This document shows positions 60,051-64,000 of a DNA stretch of 64,000 nucleotides, one piece after another. The position numbers and the translations under genes were made by a program. The DNA comes from Whitmania pigra (taxonomy: Eukaryota; Annelida; Clitellata; Hirudinida; Haemopidae), in contig JAJTWR010000113.1 of the NCBI GenBank assembly GCA_021613335.1, forward strand, positions 1,201,501-1,265,500, given 5' to 3'. A model generated the notes under the pieces. The model was not told the DNA's origin. It saw nothing but the letters and a program-made list of their open reading frames with translations, and made no database searches. How positions within the stretch are numbered: the stretch's first letter is position 1; every line of letters starts with the position of its first letter.

Positions 60051-61231
60051 TTGTCAAAATAGCCCCGTCAAAATAGCTCAGGACAAATAGTCCCGCCAAT
60101 GTATTTAAAAAAAATATTTTTGTGAGTTGAATACATTAACCGATAACTTATTCCAAATTGAATTCGAAGTTAGTGATTTGAATGCTTTTATGACGGTTTG
60201 AGTTTAATTGGTGTCAGGGAATTTCATTAAGAGGAAGATTTATCGTCTAAGATATTATTAGGATTCCGGGGATTCTCAATATGCCATAGGCACAACAATC
60301 ACAAACCCTGTTACTTCATGAATTTATGATCATTGATCTTCTACACATAATTTGCAACTAGTTATGAGCCATGCAGCAGATTTATGTTTTGGAAAAATCA
60401 AGGAAGTGTATGCATGTGTGTCGTCATCAGCACATCGGACATCAATTATGGAACGACACCTTTATATTAAAAGTCATCTCAGACTGAATGTCTGCCTGTC
60501 GTTTGCAAAGTTTACTGAGAATATCTGCGAACAAAACAACTACTGCACTTCTTCCAGTAAATGAAATGGTGAACAGATTTTCACAGACCGATCGAAAAAT
60601 TATTTTGTAACTGCAAAGACATCATATTACAATTTTAAACATAAACTTTTTTTTTACATAGGCTTTAACTGGTTTGAAACTGAGATAGTCAAACTCATTA
60701 ATAAATTATTAAAGATACAAAATAAGACTGCAGACAGAAGATAGTTAAACTCATAATAATAATAATCTGTTCTACCTTTAATTCTTTATTAATTATAATT
60801 GGTAGTTTTGATTTGAACAATTTAAAAAATTTTTCGACTGCGTCGGGCTTTCGTCCCTTTTCTAAACTTGAGCCCCCCCCAGCATTTTTCGCTGGTTGCG
60901 CCACTGCATGTAACAAATCCACAATGAACCAATTTTACCGCTATTTTGACGGAGATATTTCGTCCTGAGCTATTTGGTCACCGGGCTATATTGACGGGGC
61001 TGTTATGACGGAATGCCGATTTCTAGTGCTACAAACATCTAAAAGGTTGGGAACCCCTGCTCTAGCACGTATTCTCAACCACGTCAGTATTTTCCGGGAA
61101 ATCAATTGGGTTGTTTGACATTGGGCTACTTTGGCGGGGCCATTTTGACGGGATGTTTTTGTCCTGGGCTATTTTGACGGGACTGTTTTGACGGGGCTAT
61201 TTTGTCGCCGGGCTGTTATGACGGGTCACCC
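60050..61231 (+). mobile_element. Second foldback-like copy, rearranged
   Basis: A short left arm (60050-60095, TCAAAATAGCCCCGTCAAAA) is followed by interior matching 54543-54640 (AAATTGAATTCGAAGTTAGT). A hAT piece of the CAGTGGCGC family is inserted, and right-arm repeats run at 60943-61231. The right arm contains two complete ends, GGGCTGTTATGACGGAATGCC (near 61015) and GCTGTTATGACGGGTCACCC (near 61230), so two arms are stacked. Between them GGTTGGGAACCCCTG looks like another hAT end. Confidence 0.7.
60430..60906 (+). mobile_element. hAT fragment of the CAGTGGCGC family, copy 3
   Basis: AAAAGTCATCTCAGACTGAA and GTTTGCAAAGTTTACTGAG match the transposase dimerisation coding of 28150-28240. 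The non-coding 3' part and right end GCTGGTTGCGCCACTG (ending 60906) match the other copies. The left end is missing. It lies inside the second foldback-like copy. Confidence 0.75.
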
Positions 61232-62163
61232 TAGAAATCGTGTAATATGTTCTCGCACCCCTACAAAAGTAATATAAGTAATATCTCGTAAGAAGAAATA
61301 AACAATTTATAATGAATTTTAGCAACATATTTAAGCTATATTTTGAATGACATACAAAGCAAGAAAAAAAGAAGAACGAAGTCATATCAAAGTCAAATAC
61401 AATCATTACACAAAAATTAAGTTTTTCATTCAGTGCAAGTGTGAATTAAAAATTAAAAAAAAAAAACTTATGTTCAAAATTGTAGAATTTAAATTCAATG
61501 ACTTTTTTGATGCTGTGTCTCAGATATGATTTTGTCAAAGCGTGGTACTTTGTTGCTGATATCGATCCGCTTGTTTGCCTGTATATTCAAGCGAATTCTA
61601 TTTGTCTTTAGTGACAAAAGAAAACTGAATCCAGACTTGCATATGTATGTTGAGCAAATGGGATGAGGACACCTAGTGCTTCTTCACAAAGTCTTGGAAA
61701 CATATTCATTGCTGAACACCAATACAGTATTGGCAATACTCCTCCAAAGTCTTGTTTTTAAATTGCATTTAACGATCACGATTTGTCCGCAGCTTTTCAT
61801 CATCAGACATAGTATCACATATATGGATAAATATGGATTCATCACCCATTTTTCATAAAAAACTAACTGAGTAAATTAAGAAAGAGTCGTTGTTTTTCCA
61901 CTGTTGGTTAAAGCATTAAATTATGTCAGTGCGCAAATTCTCACAATTCTTTAATTAAATAAAATTTAAAATAATTTTAAAAACTTTTTAAAAATTTAAC
62001 TTAATATATTTTATGGTTTTATTAGCATTTTAAAAATTTAATATAGCTTTAGAAATATTAAGTATTTTTTGTGTTGAAATCGGGAGATTAATCCTAAGAA
62101 TTATCTTTGACATATTGCTCAAAAGACTTCGCTCTTTCATACCCGCAAAATCAACTTTCAGTA
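61232..62163. other. Spacer upstream of the SKICH gene
   Basis: AT-rich. No gene or element is recognised, and no distinct promoter motif stands out. The SKICH-gene promoter is expected near the right end. Confidence 0.4.
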
Positions 62164-64000
62164 ATGGAATTCAATAGAATTTTTTCATCTTCTGATTCGC
62201 CAGTTGTTGAGTTCAAAGGAGTCAAGAATGGTTATTTGGTTGGCTTGCCCGTCGAAGTGCATTGCGTTTTTGTAAACTACGTCCCGAATACAAACGATTG
62301 GATAGGACTCTTCAGAGTTGGGTGGAAAATACAGAAGGACTACTTTAGTTACGTGTATGTACCTGTCCCTACAAGATGCAGTAATGGCAAGGACTATGAA
62401 ATAAACTTCAAGTTTTCAGGTAATTAGAAGAACTATATTTAGATGTTACATATCTAAAATAGATTTTTCAAATGTTTCATATTTGTAGATTCTAAGATAC
62501 CAGTCGTAGAAGGGTACTCGTATCAGTTCGTGTACATCTCATCAGACAAACGCGTTTTGGGTGTCAGTAATTCCTTCCAATTCAAGGACAGTTTGGTGGA
62601 AGACTTTTCTGAATACAAAGTTGGCGGACAAAGTTTCGTTGAGACCAAATGGATTTCTGAAAGCAGAGACAACGATAACAGTATAGTTCAACAAGAAGTA
62701 AGAAATATTTGTAAATGAATGCAGTAACAGCAATATAAGCATGGCGGTTAATTTAATTTTAGCTAATTAATCAACTCAAGAATGAAATTCTTCGTCTTGA
62801 AAAGAGCTCACTGACTTCCTTCGAAAAAATAGCACAACTTGAAACGGAATTATCATCACTCCAAAATGTTAGTATATATCAGAATTACAATATTTTTGAG
62901 AGCTCTCTTACAAATACAAATGGTTGGACATTGAAGTGCCTTCATATCCAATGCGTACAATTGGGGCATTCATAAGATTGGCTAAACTCAAATACAATTT
63001 TTTTAGGAAAAGGCGCGTTTGTTGGCAAAGATGGATGTAGACAAAAAATTGGTCCTCAATTTGAATGGAAAAATGAACAACGTGAGTCAAGAAAAACTAC
63101 GTCTTGCGGAAAATGTAACAAAATTGGAGGTGAGTTTTAGCAAGCAGTAGAAACATACTATATTGTATATAGTATACTAGTAAAGTTCAAAAATATGTAT
63201 TAAACGTTATATTAAATGTTGTGTATTAATGTTTGACGATTAATTTGTGAAATTTCTCTTATTCTGAAAGAATTACGTTAAAGAATTAGAAGAAGATCTG
63301 AAGCAATTTGTGAACTCTTTGGCCTGTGAACAGGAAAGTAATCGAAAATCATACCTAGAATTGGAAGAAAAACGAAATATCAATATGGTAATGAATCCAA
63401 CTGAAAATGAGGTAAATAACAATGACTAACTTTCCTACATTGAATTCGTTGTAGAAACTCGCAGAAATGTTAAATGAATCGGAAGATAAAATTAAAAACT
63501 TTATGGATAAAAAACTGTTAATGGATGGACAAATAACCAATTTGCAAGATCTTCTTAAGAAACGAAGTTCTTTGCTGGAGTTAGAACGTAATAAATCAAG
63601 GGTAGGATTCATCAATTAATTGCAATTAATTTTGGTTAGGACCACATAACTGAGCCAATAATTTGTTTAAATTAGATGCTTGAAGAAAAAATAGAAAAAT
63701 CAGATGGCCTCAACGCACGTTTAAAGGAAATACTCGCAAACCAAAAACAACAATTTGAAGCATTGTCTCTGACAAGAAAAATGCTGGAAAGTGAATGCCA
63801 GTCTTTGAAAATCGAAAAAAGTAGATCTGGGGTGAATACTTATTTATTTTGAAAATAATTTTCATTTACTTCAAAGTATATTTGCTTTCATTATTTCAAA
63901 GGATCTCGATAAAAGAATAAAGGAATTGACTGAGTTTGCTGATAAGTTGCAAAAATCAAGCGAAAATGAAAAACAAACCGTGCTAAAGGAAGTTGACCGT
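62164..64000 (+). CDS. SKICH-domain coiled-coil protein (TAX1BP1/CALCOCO family), 5' exons
   Basis: Family members are autophagy receptors and signalling adaptors: an N-terminal SKICH domain, a long coiled coil, then C-terminal zinc fingers. Exons: 62164-62419, 62489-62697, 62763-62867, 63007-63129, 63271-63411, 63455-63601, 63676-63831 and 63902 to the window end, all GT-AG. After the first junction (phase 1) all lie on codon boundaries. SKICH (residues about 12-118): VEVHCVFVNYVPNTNDWIGL, FRVGWKIQKDYFSYVYVPVP, YSYQFVYISSDKRVLGVSN. From exon 3 on it is heptad-like Lys/Glu-rich coiled coil (LKNEILRLEKSS; LLKKRSSLLELERNK). The start ATG at 62164 precedes EFNRIFSS; the open frame upstream of it lacks another ATG. 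The 3' part, with any zinc fingers, is outside the window, so TAX1BP1 versus CALCOCO cannot be decided. Confidence 0.9.

Overview
The window comes from an AT-rich invertebrate animal genome. Genes are split by GT-AG introns (one GC-AG), and the proteins are metazoan: CASK, Mediator subunit 16, dynactin Arp1, a METTL24-type methyltransferase and a SKICH/coiled-coil protein. Much of the space between exons is transposon debris. I could not fix the phylum from sequence alone.

Layout. 1-1.2 kb: last two exons of CASK (+). 6.5-26 kb: one long gene (-) for a HAD-family protein related to phosphoglycolate/pyridoxal phosphatases. Six exons are recognised, and its introns hold SINE, L2, R2, LTR, hAT, pogo-like and piggyBac-like elements plus (TTA)n arrays. 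27.6-28.6 kb: a hAT element with perfect target-site duplications. 29-33 kb: complete MED16 (-), nine exons. 35.5-36.5 kb: 3' part of a Ty3/gypsy element (-). 38.4-41.8 kb: complete ACTR1/Arp1 (-), ten exons, 376 codons. 43.5-45.8 kb: Tc1 and gypsy remnants, including an apparently whole LTR. 48-53.9 kb: complete METTL24-like gene (+), six exons, 309 codons, one GC-AG intron and a 4 kb intron full of hAT debris. 54.3-61.2 kb: two copies of a foldback-like element whose arms are tandem short repeats, a pogo-like element containing a GC-rich island, and a LINE relic. 62.2-64 kb: first eight exons of a TAX1BP1/CALCOCO-type autophagy receptor (+), cut by the window end.

The host genes share no pathway: synaptic scaffold, transcription Mediator, dynein-dynactin motor, secretory-pathway methyltransferase and selective-autophagy receptor. 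The most unusual host gene is the HAD protein. It keeps the fold landmarks but has lost the nucleophile Asp, the second Asp and the motif III Lys, and it ends in a long acidic tail, so it looks like a pseudophosphatase. Among the mobile elements, the most informative are the L2-type LINE and a tRNA-derived SINE with the same 3' tail, and the foldback-like family.

Exon limits were read by eye from splice sites, phase and similarity to known families. No alignment or RNA evidence was available.
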